NCBI GenBank assembly: GCA_023442905.1 | Contig: JAEZWY010000069.1 | Location: forward strand, 1-8,215 | Origin: Bacillota bacterium | GTDB lineage: Bacteria > Bacillota > Bacilli > Lactobacillales > Aerococcaceae | Reading direction: 5' to 3' | DNA: 8,215 nt | Shown here: positions 1-5,804 of the stretch, piece after piece | Layout of the letters: each line of letters starts with the position of its first letter | Numbering within the stretch: the first letter of the stretch is position 1 | Notes under the pieces: generated by a model | The model's database searches: none | What the model saw: the letters and a program-made list of their open reading frames with translations, nothing else | What the model was told of the DNA's origin: nothing | Made by a program: the position numbers and the translations under genes

Positions 1-416
1 CCTTACTATTACTACAAACAGCAGGTCTAATCGAATTAGACGAATCTAAAGGGTTATTACCAACAACAAGTGACATTACTTCAAATCCAAAAAACTTACA
101 ATTTGAAGAAATGGCAGCCAACCAAACAGCTCGTGCTTTAGCTGACGTTGATATCTCATTAATCAACACCGACATGGCAACCGACGCAGGTTACGTGCCA
201 ACACAAGACTCAATCTACCTAGAGCCAGTCGCAGAATCATCAAAACCATACTACAACGTCATCGCAGTCCAAGAAGACCAAACTGACAATGAAGTATATA
301 AAACAATCCTTGAATACTATCAAACAGACGAAGTCGCAGCAATCATCGACGAAATGTCAGCAGGATCAAGCATTCCAGTATGGGAAGGCGCACCAGAGCC
401 AAGCGGATCAAATTAA
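1..416 (+). CDS. MetQ/NlpA-family ABC transporter substrate-binding lipoprotein, C-terminal part
   Basis: This is the 3' end of a gene that begins before the window; the open frame runs from base 3 to the TAA at 414-416 and gives 137 residues. The family binds D/L-methionine or related small substrates outside the membrane and delivers them to an ABC importer; mature proteins are lipid-anchored in Gram-positives. The visible part has the family's C-terminal pattern: an LLLLQTAGLIEL segment, a NPKNLQFEE segment, then ARALADVDISLINTDMA, the usual 'RALDDVDAAVINTNYA'-type block followed by the A-G-x-x-P-x-x-D-S/A-I-x-x-E segment. The signal peptide and lipobox cysteine lie upstream and cannot be checked. 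The ATG at 111 is internal, not the start. No metN- or metP-type gene is visible downstream, so any partners must lie upstream or elsewhere. Codon use is rich in C-ending codons, unlike the AT-rich DNA that follows. Methionine as the substrate is probable from the family, not shown. Confidence 0.85.
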   Translation, partial: LLLLQTAGLIELDESKGLLPTTSDITSNPKNLQFEEMAANQTARALADVDISLINTDMATDAGYVPTQDSIYLEPVAESSKPYYNVIAVQEDQTDNEVYKTILEYYQTDEVAAIIDEMSAGSSIPVWEGAPEPSGSN

Positions 417-771
417 TATTAGAATGAAATAGGGATATAAAGGGCATTAATTAAAATATGAATTGGTATCTTTTTGTTTTAAATTAAAATTTTCTCCAAG
501 CCATTGTAACACTGTAAGTGTGATGCTAATCTAAATTTGGTTATTAATACTAGAGTAGAAACATAATGTAAATACTTACTGATTTAGTTTCAAGATAGTA
601 AGTAGGTATTATAAATCTATCTGGTATTAGAAAAATTGATTATAGTACTGACACTATGGCCATTAGCATAATCCTCAGGTTGAATTGGAAATAATGGGTA
701 ACAGATATAGTGAAATGTATTGGTGATGAGCTTAAGAAGATTACTAAAAAGAGATTGGATTAACAAAATTC

Positions 772-797
772 AGAAATAAAATTTGAGTTTTATTTCT
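772..797. repeat. AT-rich perfect inverted repeat (10-bp stem)
   Basis: AGAAATAAAA (772-781) and its exact complement TTTTATTTCT (788-797) are separated by six bases, TTTGAG. The stem is nearly all A/T, so it would be a weak hairpin. It starts nine bases after a stop codon (TAA 761-763) that ends a broken plus-strand frame, which is where a weak terminator would sit. It could equally be chance in AT-rich DNA. Confidence 0.4.
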
Positions 798-1009
798 TTA
801 TAATGCGCAAGTTATGAAAACTAGTAGCATTGAGAAGTAATTACAATAAAAGGAAGATGATGAACTTGGTCGATATATTAGGTCTGAGCTAGTTATTTTT
901 GAGCAGATTAGCAAACCTATCCGATGAAATTTTAGCAGATATATCTAATCCGATGAGGATAAAATATCAGTGCCAAGAATTAGATAATTCTATAAATAAT
1001 ATATACGTT

Positions 1010-1052
1010 TAGAAAACTCCTCTGATTATATAATTTACAGAGGAGTTTTCTA
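1010..1052. terminator. Strong hairpin, likely bidirectional intrinsic terminator
   Basis: TAGAAAACTCCTCTG (1010-1024) pairs perfectly with CAGAGGAGTTTTCTA (1038-1052) around a 13-base AT-only loop. The core stem CTCCTCTG/CAGAGGAG is flanked by AAAA on one side and TTTT on the other, so it would read as a stem plus U-run in both directions. The stop codon of a broken plus-strand frame (TAG 1010-1012) lies exactly at its left edge, so it probably terminated that former gene. It now insulates the R-M promoter from upstream transcription. The hairpin itself is seen directly; terminator function is inferred. Confidence 0.75.
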
Positions 1053-1160
1053 TTTGAATAATTGAGAGTATTTGTAGGTGAAAAATATTGGTAATAATAA
1101 GGTATAAATCTGTCAAAGAAGAATTAATAATAGAAAAATCAATTAAAAGAACATCCCCCA

Positions 1161-1169
1161 TGATATAAT
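1161..1169 (+). promoter_or_regulatory. Isolated extended -10 element (TGATATAAT)
   Basis: TGATATAAT is a perfect extended -10 (TG, one base, TATAAT). The -35 position 17 bases upstream (AATTAA, 1141-1146) is poor, which extended -10 promoters tolerate. No gene follows closely: the next ATG (1191) opens only 14 codons and has no Shine-Dalgarno. It may be a leftover promoter of a decayed gene, or a second, distal start for the R-M transcript with a leader of about 220 bases. In AT-rich DNA a chance match is quite possible. Confidence 0.25.
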
Positions 1170-1206
1170 TTTATAAGCTCGTATGAAATCATGCCTAAAG
1201 GTTATA

Positions 1207-1263
1207 CTACTAAATTTTTAAGTATATTAAGTTAGAGTTGAAAGTATCTACTAATTTTTAAGT
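1207..1263. repeat. Near-identical 16/17-base direct repeat
   Basis: CTACTAAATTTTTAAGT (1207-1223) and CTACTAATTTTTAAGT (1248-1263) differ by one A; their starts are 41 bases apart, about four helical turns. The flanks of the two copies do not match, so this is not a simple tandem duplication. They lie 60-115 bases upstream of the predicted R-M -35 and could be paired protein-binding sites. No regulator gene is present beside them. Function is unknown. Confidence 0.45.
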
Positions 1264-1321
1264 TTGTTTATAGCTAAAATAGAGACTATGGGAAAACAAT
1301 TTTATTATAAAAACTTCTGAA

Positions 1322-1350
1322 TTCAAATTTAGCACAAAAAATGGTATGCT
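1322..1350 (+). promoter_or_regulatory. Predicted promoter of the R-M operon
   Basis: A -10 element TATGCT (1345-1350) is preceded by TG plus one base (extended -10, TGgTATGCT). With a 17-base spacer, a weak -35, TTCAAA, falls at 1322-1327. Transcription would start near 1357, giving a leader of about 40 bases before the endonuclease start at 1397. The terminator-type hairpin at 1010-1052 isolates it from upstream reading. This would be a housekeeping-sigma promoter, made moderately strong by the extended -10. Confidence 0.5.
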
Positions 1351-1353
1351 TTA

Positions 1354-1367
1354 CGAATATACGTTCG
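1354..1367. promoter_or_regulatory. Candidate LexA/DinR (SOS) operator overlapping the start site
   Basis: CGAATATACGTTCG matches the Gram-positive LexA box CGAAC-N4-GTTCG at nine of ten fixed positions (T instead of C at position 5), and its central ATAC fits the RNRY spacer of the B. subtilis consensus. It starts four bases after the -10 element and covers the predicted transcription start, a classic repressor position. The overlapping TACGAATA (1352-1359) also equals the streptococcal ComX combox, so the match has two rival readings. lexA is not in the window. Binding is inferred. Confidence 0.4.
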
Positions 1368-1396
1368 CACAAAATAGAAAATTGGAGTGAAAGAAT

Positions 1397-2596
1397 ATGA
1401 CGATATTTGATGAAGGGTTGCAATATGGAACTGAGACTATTGCAAATACAGAGAGCCAATTAATCTTAGAAAAAAAATTCCAACAATTTATTGATGATGA
1501 ACCCTATGTAAAAAGTAGTATTGCAGAGATTTTGTTGTCAAATAATTCACCTACGTATAAATTTGTAAGAGAAGTAGAATATATAAATGGAATAACTTCT
1601 GATTTTACAATCCTGGATGAAGAAAATAAAAAAATCATAGGAACATTAGAATGTAAAAGGCCTGATATTGGAGTAACGGAATTTGTTAGAGGAATAGGGC
1701 AGTCATTTCAATATGAGTATTTTGCTGAAAACAAAATTAAACCTAGAAAGTACTCATCTTATGACTATTCTAATAATCTATCTATAGAAAGAAACAATGC
1801 GATTGTTATTCCCTCAGAATTTTATAAGAATACCAAATTAAATATTGCCAAGTTTAAATACCCAAAATCTACAATTTTAATTGAAGTTAATCTGAAAAAT
1901 CATAACGTCAGAGAAATCAATGATGTTATTTTGAAAAACATCGGTGCTCAAAACAATAATTTAATTGCTATCTCGTCATATTATTTTAGAGATAATCGAA
2001 TATTTGAATTCTATATTTTATTGAAATATATAGCTGTGAAGCAAGCATTATTAAGCGATTTTATTAATAGAAAGTCTGCGGAACAAGATTTACAAAAATT
2101 AGAAACTCCAAATAAAAGAAATTGGAGAAACGCTTTTATTACACTTTCAAATTTAAATTTCATAGATTCTAGTAACTTATTAACAATTTCAGGTAACAAG
2201 TTAAATAATATGAATTTGGTACAGTTCACAAGTATGCTTTATACAGATTATATAAAAAATTATGTAGATGAGATAATGGAATTATTTGAGGAAAAACCTG
2301 AAAGTCTTAAGATGTCTAATCAAGAAATAGCTGATTTGATTAAAGAAAAATATAATGGCAAAGATATACTATATTTGACTCAAAGCAATGGTCGATATAT
2401 TTCCAGTTGGTTAAATATAATGAGAGATGATTTAGGATGCATCACGTTTAAAAGTAGATCACGAGATAGAGAAATTCGTTTTATACCAAGTCAGTTAAAT
2501 ATTCAAGCTTTAGAAGAAAAAATTGACCGATATTCTAGTGGAAATACTTATGTCGAAAGATTTGAAAAAGCAGTTAAAGGAAAGGAATATTTTTAG
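1397..2596 (+). CDS. Putative Type II restriction endonuclease (PD-(D/E)XK type)
   Basis: A 399-residue protein that would cut unmethylated DNA as the partner of the methyltransferase encoded directly downstream. I do not recognise a named enzyme. What is visible is a PD-(D/E)XK nuclease signature: Asp69 in ITSDFTILDEE, then Glu85-Cys-Lys87 in GTLECKRPD, followed by a Gln-rich helix (FVRGIGQSFQYEYFA) of the kind that packs on this fold. Residues about 240-275 (NWRNAFITLSNL ... LLTISGNKL) and about 305-385 look like small winged-helix-type units that could read the DNA target; that part is inference. The ATG at 1397 is supported by TTGGAGTGA at 1382-1390. Arginine is coded almost entirely by AGA/AGG and sampled GC is near 30%, unlike the CGT-using cysS, consistent with transfer. 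The TAG stop (2594-2596) lies four bases before the preferred methyltransferase start, implying translational coupling. The nuclease call rests on the motif and the neighbour; the target sequence is unknown. Confidence 0.72.
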   Translation: MTIFDEGLQYGTETIANTESQLILEKKFQQFIDDEPYVKSSIAEILLSNNSPTYKFVREVEYINGITSDFTILDEENKKIIGTLECKRPDIGVTEFVRGIGQSFQYEYFAENKIKPRKYSSYDYSNNLSIERNNAIVIPSEFYKNTKLNIAKFKYPKSTILIEVNLKNHNVREINDVILKNIGAQNNNLIAISSYYFRDNRIFEFYILLKYIAVKQALLSDFINRKSAEQDLQKLETPNKRNWRNAFITLSNLNFIDSSNLLTISGNKLNNMNLVQFTSMLYTDYIKNYVDEIMELFEEKPESLKMSNQEIADLIKEKYNGKDILYLTQSNGRYISSWLNIMRDDLGCITFKSRSRDREIRFIPSQLNIQALEEKIDRYSSGNTYVERFEKAVKGKEYF

Positions 2597-2600
2597 AGAT

Positions 2601-3872
2601 ATGAATACAGGATATAGTTTATTAGAGACTTTTGTTGGCGCTGGAGGTTCACATATAGGATTTATGAAAGAGAATTTTAGAAGTCTCTATGTGAATGATT
2701 TTGTAAAAGAATGCTTACAAACGTTAGAGTACAATAACAGTAATCTAAAAGAAGAAGGCACAGTATTTGATAATACGCCAATTGAAGAAATTGATTCTCA
2801 TCAATTAATAAATCAATTACAACTTCAAACTAAAGAATTAGATGTAATGTTTGGGGGTGTAGTTTGTAAAGGGTTTAGTTTAGCTGGAGAACGCAGTCCG
2901 AACGATATCAGAAATACTCTTTATAGAAAACAACTAGAATTAGTTAAAGAATTTTTACCTAAAATTTCCATCGTTGAGAATGTTCCTGGTATAGTAAATT
3001 CAAAGATTCTTGATCCAAATACACCAGAGACAATCAAAACAGAAGTAGATGATCTTTGGTTACGCTTAGAGAGATACAAAGGAAAAAAAGCTAGTTTAAG
3101 AAAAAGAAATGGAATTACTGATGATTTCCTCGAATATGGGAAAGAATTAAGAAAAGAAAAAGAAAATATGTTGCTGAAATTGAATCAAGATGGCTATCTA
3201 GTTTCAGTATTAGAAGACTTAACAAATATATACAATGATTTAGGTTATAAAGTACAGCATAAGGTGTTAAATGCTGCTTGGTATGGAGCTGCCACTAAAC
3301 GTGAACGTGTGATAATTGTTGCAATTAGGGAAGATATTCAAGATGATTTTGAATTTCCAAAACCAGAATTTATGAGTAAGGAAATTTTTAAAAAATGGAT
3401 GCCACAAGAGTATTTAAATTTGCCTAATCCTAAGACGGTTAACGATGCATTAGACATGATAGATTATGATAATATAGATGATGTAGATAATCTGCCTATG
3501 AAGCATCAAGAAAAGACTATAGAGCGCTTTAAATATATACCAGAAGGAGAATCGATAGCAGATTATATTGATGATCTCCCAGAAGAATTGAAAATCAGTA
3601 AATTTTACTCCCGAGGCTCGACTATGAGGTTAGCTGGTAACAAACCGAGTCCTACTTTAGTACCTGGTCATAGTAACTTTCCTGTTCATCCCAAGGAACA
3701 TAGAAGTATTACTGTTCGAGAAGCTGCAACAATTACTGGTTTTCCGCTAGAGTATAAATTTATTGGCACTCATTCAAAAAGATGTGAACATGTCGGTAAT
3801 GCAGTTCCGCCAGCATTAGCGCAGGCATTAGCGAAAGAATGTAATAAAATTCTTGATAGATATTATCGATAA
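2601..3872 (+). CDS. DNA (cytosine-5-)-methyltransferase of the R-M system
   Basis: Transfers a methyl group from S-adenosylmethionine to C5 of a cytosine, protecting host sites from the partner nuclease. From the ATG at 2601 it has 423 residues. C5 motifs appear in order: motif I ETFVGAGGSHIGF (residues 9-21, SAM binding); motif IV GGVVCKGFS with catalytic Cys89; motif VI ENV (126-128); motif VIII TKRERV (232-237); a target-recognition region before about residue 365 containing KPSPTLVPGHSNFPVHP; motif IX TVREAATITGFP (371-382); motif X GNAVPPALA (399-407). Oddities are VVCK in place of the usual PPCQ, Thr232 where Gln is usual, and a charged, probably helical insertion near residues 141-197. 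Start choice: 2601 follows the upstream stop by four bases, with AAAGGAAAGGAA (2576-2587) ahead at rather long spacing; ATG 2550 (440 residues) and TTG 2523 (449) are in-frame alternatives overlapping the nuclease gene. The family is certain; the target sequence cannot be read. Confidence 0.93.
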   Translation: MNTGYSLLETFVGAGGSHIGFMKENFRSLYVNDFVKECLQTLEYNNSNLKEEGTVFDNTPIEEIDSHQLINQLQLQTKELDVMFGGVVCKGFSLAGERSPNDIRNTLYRKQLELVKEFLPKISIVENVPGIVNSKILDPNTPETIKTEVDDLWLRLERYKGKKASLRKRNGITDDFLEYGKELRKEKENMLLKLNQDGYLVSVLEDLTNIYNDLGYKVQHKVLNAAWYGAATKRERVIIVAIREDIQDDFEFPKPEFMSKEIFKKWMPQEYLNLPNPKTVNDALDMIDYDNIDDVDNLPMKHQEKTIERFKYIPEGESIADYIDDLPEELKISKFYSRGSTMRLAGNKPSPTLVPGHSNFPVHPKEHRSITVREAATITGFPLEYKFIGTHSKRCEHVGNAVPPALAQALAKECNKILDRYYR

Positions 3873-3891
3873 AAAAGGCGATCAATTATAT

Positions 3892-3899
3892 AGGAAGGG
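3892..3899 (+). promoter_or_regulatory. cysS: Shine-Dalgarno that fixes the cysS start
   Basis: AGGAAGGG lies seven bases before ATG 3907. It decides against the in-frame upstream start at 3853, which sits inside the methyltransferase 3' end and would add 18 residues with no family counterpart. Confidence 0.8.
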
Positions 3900-3906
3900 C
3901 AAAATT

Positions 3907-5322
3907 ATGTTAAAAATTTATAATACATTAACCAATCAGAAGGAAGAGTTTAAACCACTAGTGCCAGGAAATATTTCAATGTATGTGTGTGGTCCTACTG
4001 TTTATAACTACATTCATATTGGGAATGCCCGGTCTACTGTTGCTTTTGATACAGTACGTCGCTACTTTGAGTATCGTGGCTTTGAAGTGAAATATGTTTC
4101 TAACTTTACGGATGTGGATGATAAGATTATTAACCGTGCGAATGAAGAGGGGTTAACACCTGAACAAATTGCGGATAAGTATATTGCAGCATTCTATGAA
4201 GATACGGATGCTTTAAATGTGAAACGTGCCACTAAAAACCCACGGGTTGTGGAGAATATGGATGATATCATTCAGTTTGTGGCTGATTTAGTTGCTAAAG
4301 ACTTTGCGTATGTAGTGGACGGTGATGTGTACTACAGAACGCGTAAATTTGAAAAATATGGTCAATTATCTGATCAAAATATCGATGATTTACGTGCGGG
4401 GGCTTCTGACCGATTAGAGGCCGATAGCCAATCGAAGAAAGAAGACGTGGTGGACTTTGCTTTATGGAAGTCAGCTAAACCTGGTGAAATCTCTTGGACT
4501 TCTCCTTGGGGTGAAGGTCGTCCAGGCTGGCATATTGAATGTTCTGTGATGGCGACCAAACTGTTAGGGGATACTTTAGATATCCATGCAGGTGGCCATG
4601 ACTTAACTTTCCCTCACCATGAGAATGAGATTGCCCAATCTGAAGCACATACAGGTCATACCTTCGCGAATTACTGGATGCATAATGGCTTTGTTACTAT
4701 GGGTGATGACGATGAAAAGATGTCTAAATCTTTAGGTAACTTTGTGTTAGCCCATGATTTAATCCAACAAGTCGACCCACAAGTGGTTCGCTTCTTCTTA
4801 GCTTCAGCGCATTACCGGTCGCCTTTAAGATTCAACGAAGAAAATATTCAAGATGCAACCAACAACTTAAACAACTTGAAGACAGCTTATGCGAACTTAA
4901 ACTACCGCTTTGAGGATGCCAAAGAGAGCTTAGATAATGATGCGGATGTCTTAGCACAAATTAAAACATTAGAGAAGGACTTCATTGAAGCCATGGATGA
5001 CGATATCAATACACCTAATGGTTTAACTGTGGTATATCGTTTAATGCGTGATATGAATGTTTATACAAACCAAAAAGAAGTATCCGTGCCAGTTCTTGAA
5101 GCTTTCAAAGAGGCCTTTACAGCCTTGTTAACAATCTTTGGGGTAACTTTATCTGATGAAAAAGAGTTGTTAGCGGATGATATCCAAGCTTTAATTGATG
5201 AAAGAAACCAAGCTCGTGCTGACAAAAATTTTGCTCGTGCGGATGAAATTCGTGATCAATTAAAAGCAGAGGGCATTATTCTTGATGATACTGCTCAAGG
5301 TACGCGTTGGAAACGTGCGTAA
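3907..5322 (+). CDS. cysS: Cysteinyl-tRNA synthetase
   Basis: Class I aminoacyl-tRNA synthetase that charges tRNA-Cys with cysteine using ATP; cytosolic and normally essential. The 471-residue length is normal for the family. It starts MLKIYNTLTNQKEEF; the HIGH-type motif is HIGN (37-40) in CGPTVYNYIHIGNAR, the KMSKS loop is at residues 271-275, and the zinc ligands that select cysteine line up as Cys28, Cys212 (in HIECS), His237 and Glu241 (in FPHHENE). The C-terminal part carries the usual DDINTPN helix-bundle segment and an ARADKNFARADEIRD segment. Only 34 bases separate it from the methyltransferase stop; I see no terminator, T-box or convincing promoter there, so it may be read from upstream. 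It heads the conserved run with mrnC, rlmB, yacP and the sigma gene. In many Bacillota gltX and cysE precede it; here they are absent. Arginine is mostly CGT, matching a long-resident chromosomal gene. Confidence 0.98.
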   Translation: MLKIYNTLTNQKEEFKPLVPGNISMYVCGPTVYNYIHIGNARSTVAFDTVRRYFEYRGFEVKYVSNFTDVDDKIINRANEEGLTPEQIADKYIAAFYEDTDALNVKRATKNPRVVENMDDIIQFVADLVAKDFAYVVDGDVYYRTRKFEKYGQLSDQNIDDLRAGASDRLEADSQSKKEDVVDFALWKSAKPGEISWTSPWGEGRPGWHIECSVMATKLLGDTLDIHAGGHDLTFPHHENEIAQSEAHTGHTFANYWMHNGFVTMGDDDEKMSKSLGNFVLAHDLIQQVDPQVVRFFLASAHYRSPLRFNEENIQDATNNLNNLKTAYANLNYRFEDAKESLDNDADVLAQIKTLEKDFIEAMDDDINTPNGLTVVYRLMRDMNVYTNQKEVSVPVLEAFKEAFTALLTIFGVTLSDEKELLADDIQALIDERNQARADKNFARADEIRDQLKAEGIILDDTAQGTRWKRA

Positions 5323-5374
5323 GCTTAATCGCAAACTAAAGTAATGAAAATCAATACAGAAATGAGTCGACTAA

Positions 5375-5800
5375 ATGTCTGAAAATGAGTCTTTATCAAA
5401 AAATGAAATCAAACAACTAAGTGGCCTAACCTTGGCTTATTTAGGCGATGCTTCTTGGGAGGTTGTCGTGCGTGGTCACTTGGTCAAAAGTGGCCTAACG
5501 AAACCCAAAGATTTACATAAAGCAGCTACTGAATTTGTGTCTGCAAAAGGACAAGCGCTATTAATAGATGCTATGCAAGCTGAGGAAGGATTCCTTACCG
5601 AAGATGAAATCACCATCTTTAAACGCGGGCGTAACGCTAAAAGTCACTCAAGCGCTAAAAACGCAGATATTCATACTTATAGAATTGCAACCGGATTTGA
5701 AGCATTAATGGGCTTTGCCTATTTGAATGATCAAGACCGTTTTAAGGAAATTGCAGCCTTCTGTATTCAATACATTCAACACGCACAAAAAGGGGAGTAA
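5375..5800 (+). CDS. mrnC: Mini-ribonuclease III
   Basis: A 141-residue RNase III-type endonuclease that lacks the double-stranded-RNA-binding domain; in Bacillota it matures 23S rRNA ends as a dimer. The catalytic fold is visible as LAYLGDASWEV (20-30, with Asp25), FKRGRNAKS (82-90) and ATGFEALMGFAYL (105-117, with Glu109), the acidic residues expected to hold the metal ions. The gene lies 52 bases after cysS and its stop is only four bases before the rlmB start, so it belongs to the same transcript. The start at ATG 5375 has only a weak ribosome binding site (AAATGAG-type sequence around 5360), unlike its neighbours, which suggests modest translation. The ATG at 5362 is out of frame. The length and the cysS-mrnC-rlmB order both fit the family well. 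Confidence 0.95.
   Translation: MSENESLSKNEIKQLSGLTLAYLGDASWEVVVRGHLVKSGLTKPKDLHKAATEFVSAKGQALLIDAMQAEEGFLTEDEITIFKRGRNAKSHSSAKNADIHTYRIATGFEALMGFAYLNDQDRFKEIAAFCIQYIQHAQKGE
5791..5797 (+). promoter_or_regulatory. rlmB: Ribosome binding site for rlmB inside the mrnC 3' end
   Basis: AGGGGAG ends directly before the mrnC stop (TAA 5798-5800) and seven bases before ATG 5805. It shows that 5805, not the in-frame ATG 5727 within mrnC, starts rlmB, and it makes translational coupling of the two genes likely. Confidence 0.8.
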
Positions 5801-5804
5801 TCAC

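Larger units (their letters stand above)
417..1396. other. AT-rich gene-free region with gene-decay signatures and the R-M promoter
   Basis: This stretch of about 980 bases has no intact open frame longer than about 50 codons on either strand. It separates the lipoprotein gene from the restriction-modification module. It contains a minus-strand frame (447-530) that reads like a protein C-terminus, two plus-strand frames broken by single stops (602-763 and 818-1012), an AT-rich hairpin (772-797), a strong bidirectional-type terminator hairpin (1010-1052), a 16/17-base direct repeat (1207-1263), an isolated TGnTATAAT (1161-1169), and the likely promoter and operator of the R-M genes (1322-1367). 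I recognise none of the broken frames as a known family. The mix of remnants and hairpins suggests a site of repeated insertion and decay. I see no transposase, tRNA or attachment site and no clear terminator for the lipoprotein gene. Confidence 0.7.

Noticed and set aside
441..460. Similarity of AAGGGC..AAAATATG here to AAGGGCAAAATTATG before cysS, as a possible target-site duplication flanking the island
   Set aside because: The match needs several gaps and mismatches and both are simply AT-rich plus a ribosome-binding-like GGG; not enough to call a duplication.
571..611. Imperfect inverted repeat AATACTTACT ... AGTAAGTAGGTATT
   Set aside because: The stem is interrupted, AT-rich and has no U-run; too weak to name.
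1159..1193. CATGAT ... ATCATG inverted repeat
   Set aside because: Six-base arms 23 bases apart in AT-rich DNA are expected by chance.
417..1396. Controller (C) protein gene for the R-M system
   Set aside because: No intact helix-turn-helix-sized frame exists upstream of the endonuclease; the only candidate (818-1012) is broken by a stop and is not recognisable as a C protein.
2011..2229. Minus-strand open frame of 72 codons inside the endonuclease gene
   Set aside because: It lies wholly within a well-supported plus-strand gene, has no ribosome binding site, and its F/L/N/K-rich composition is that of an AT-rich antisense shadow. The same applies to the minus-strand frames inside cysS, rlmB, yacP and the sigma gene.
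3853..3906. Upstream in-frame start for cysS
   Set aside because: It overlaps the methyltransferase 3' end, lacks a Shine-Dalgarno, and adds 18 residues before the conserved MLKIYNTLT start that has AGGAAGGG ahead.
3873..3906. T-box or other leader controlling cysS
   Set aside because: Only 34 bases are available and no T-box sequence or terminator/antiterminator pair can fit. The short TTGAT/ATCAA inverted repeat around 3853-3885 has no T-run after it.
5727..5804. Upstream in-frame ATG for rlmB
   Set aside because: It is inside mrnC; the strong AGGGGAG and the basic N-terminus begin at 5805.
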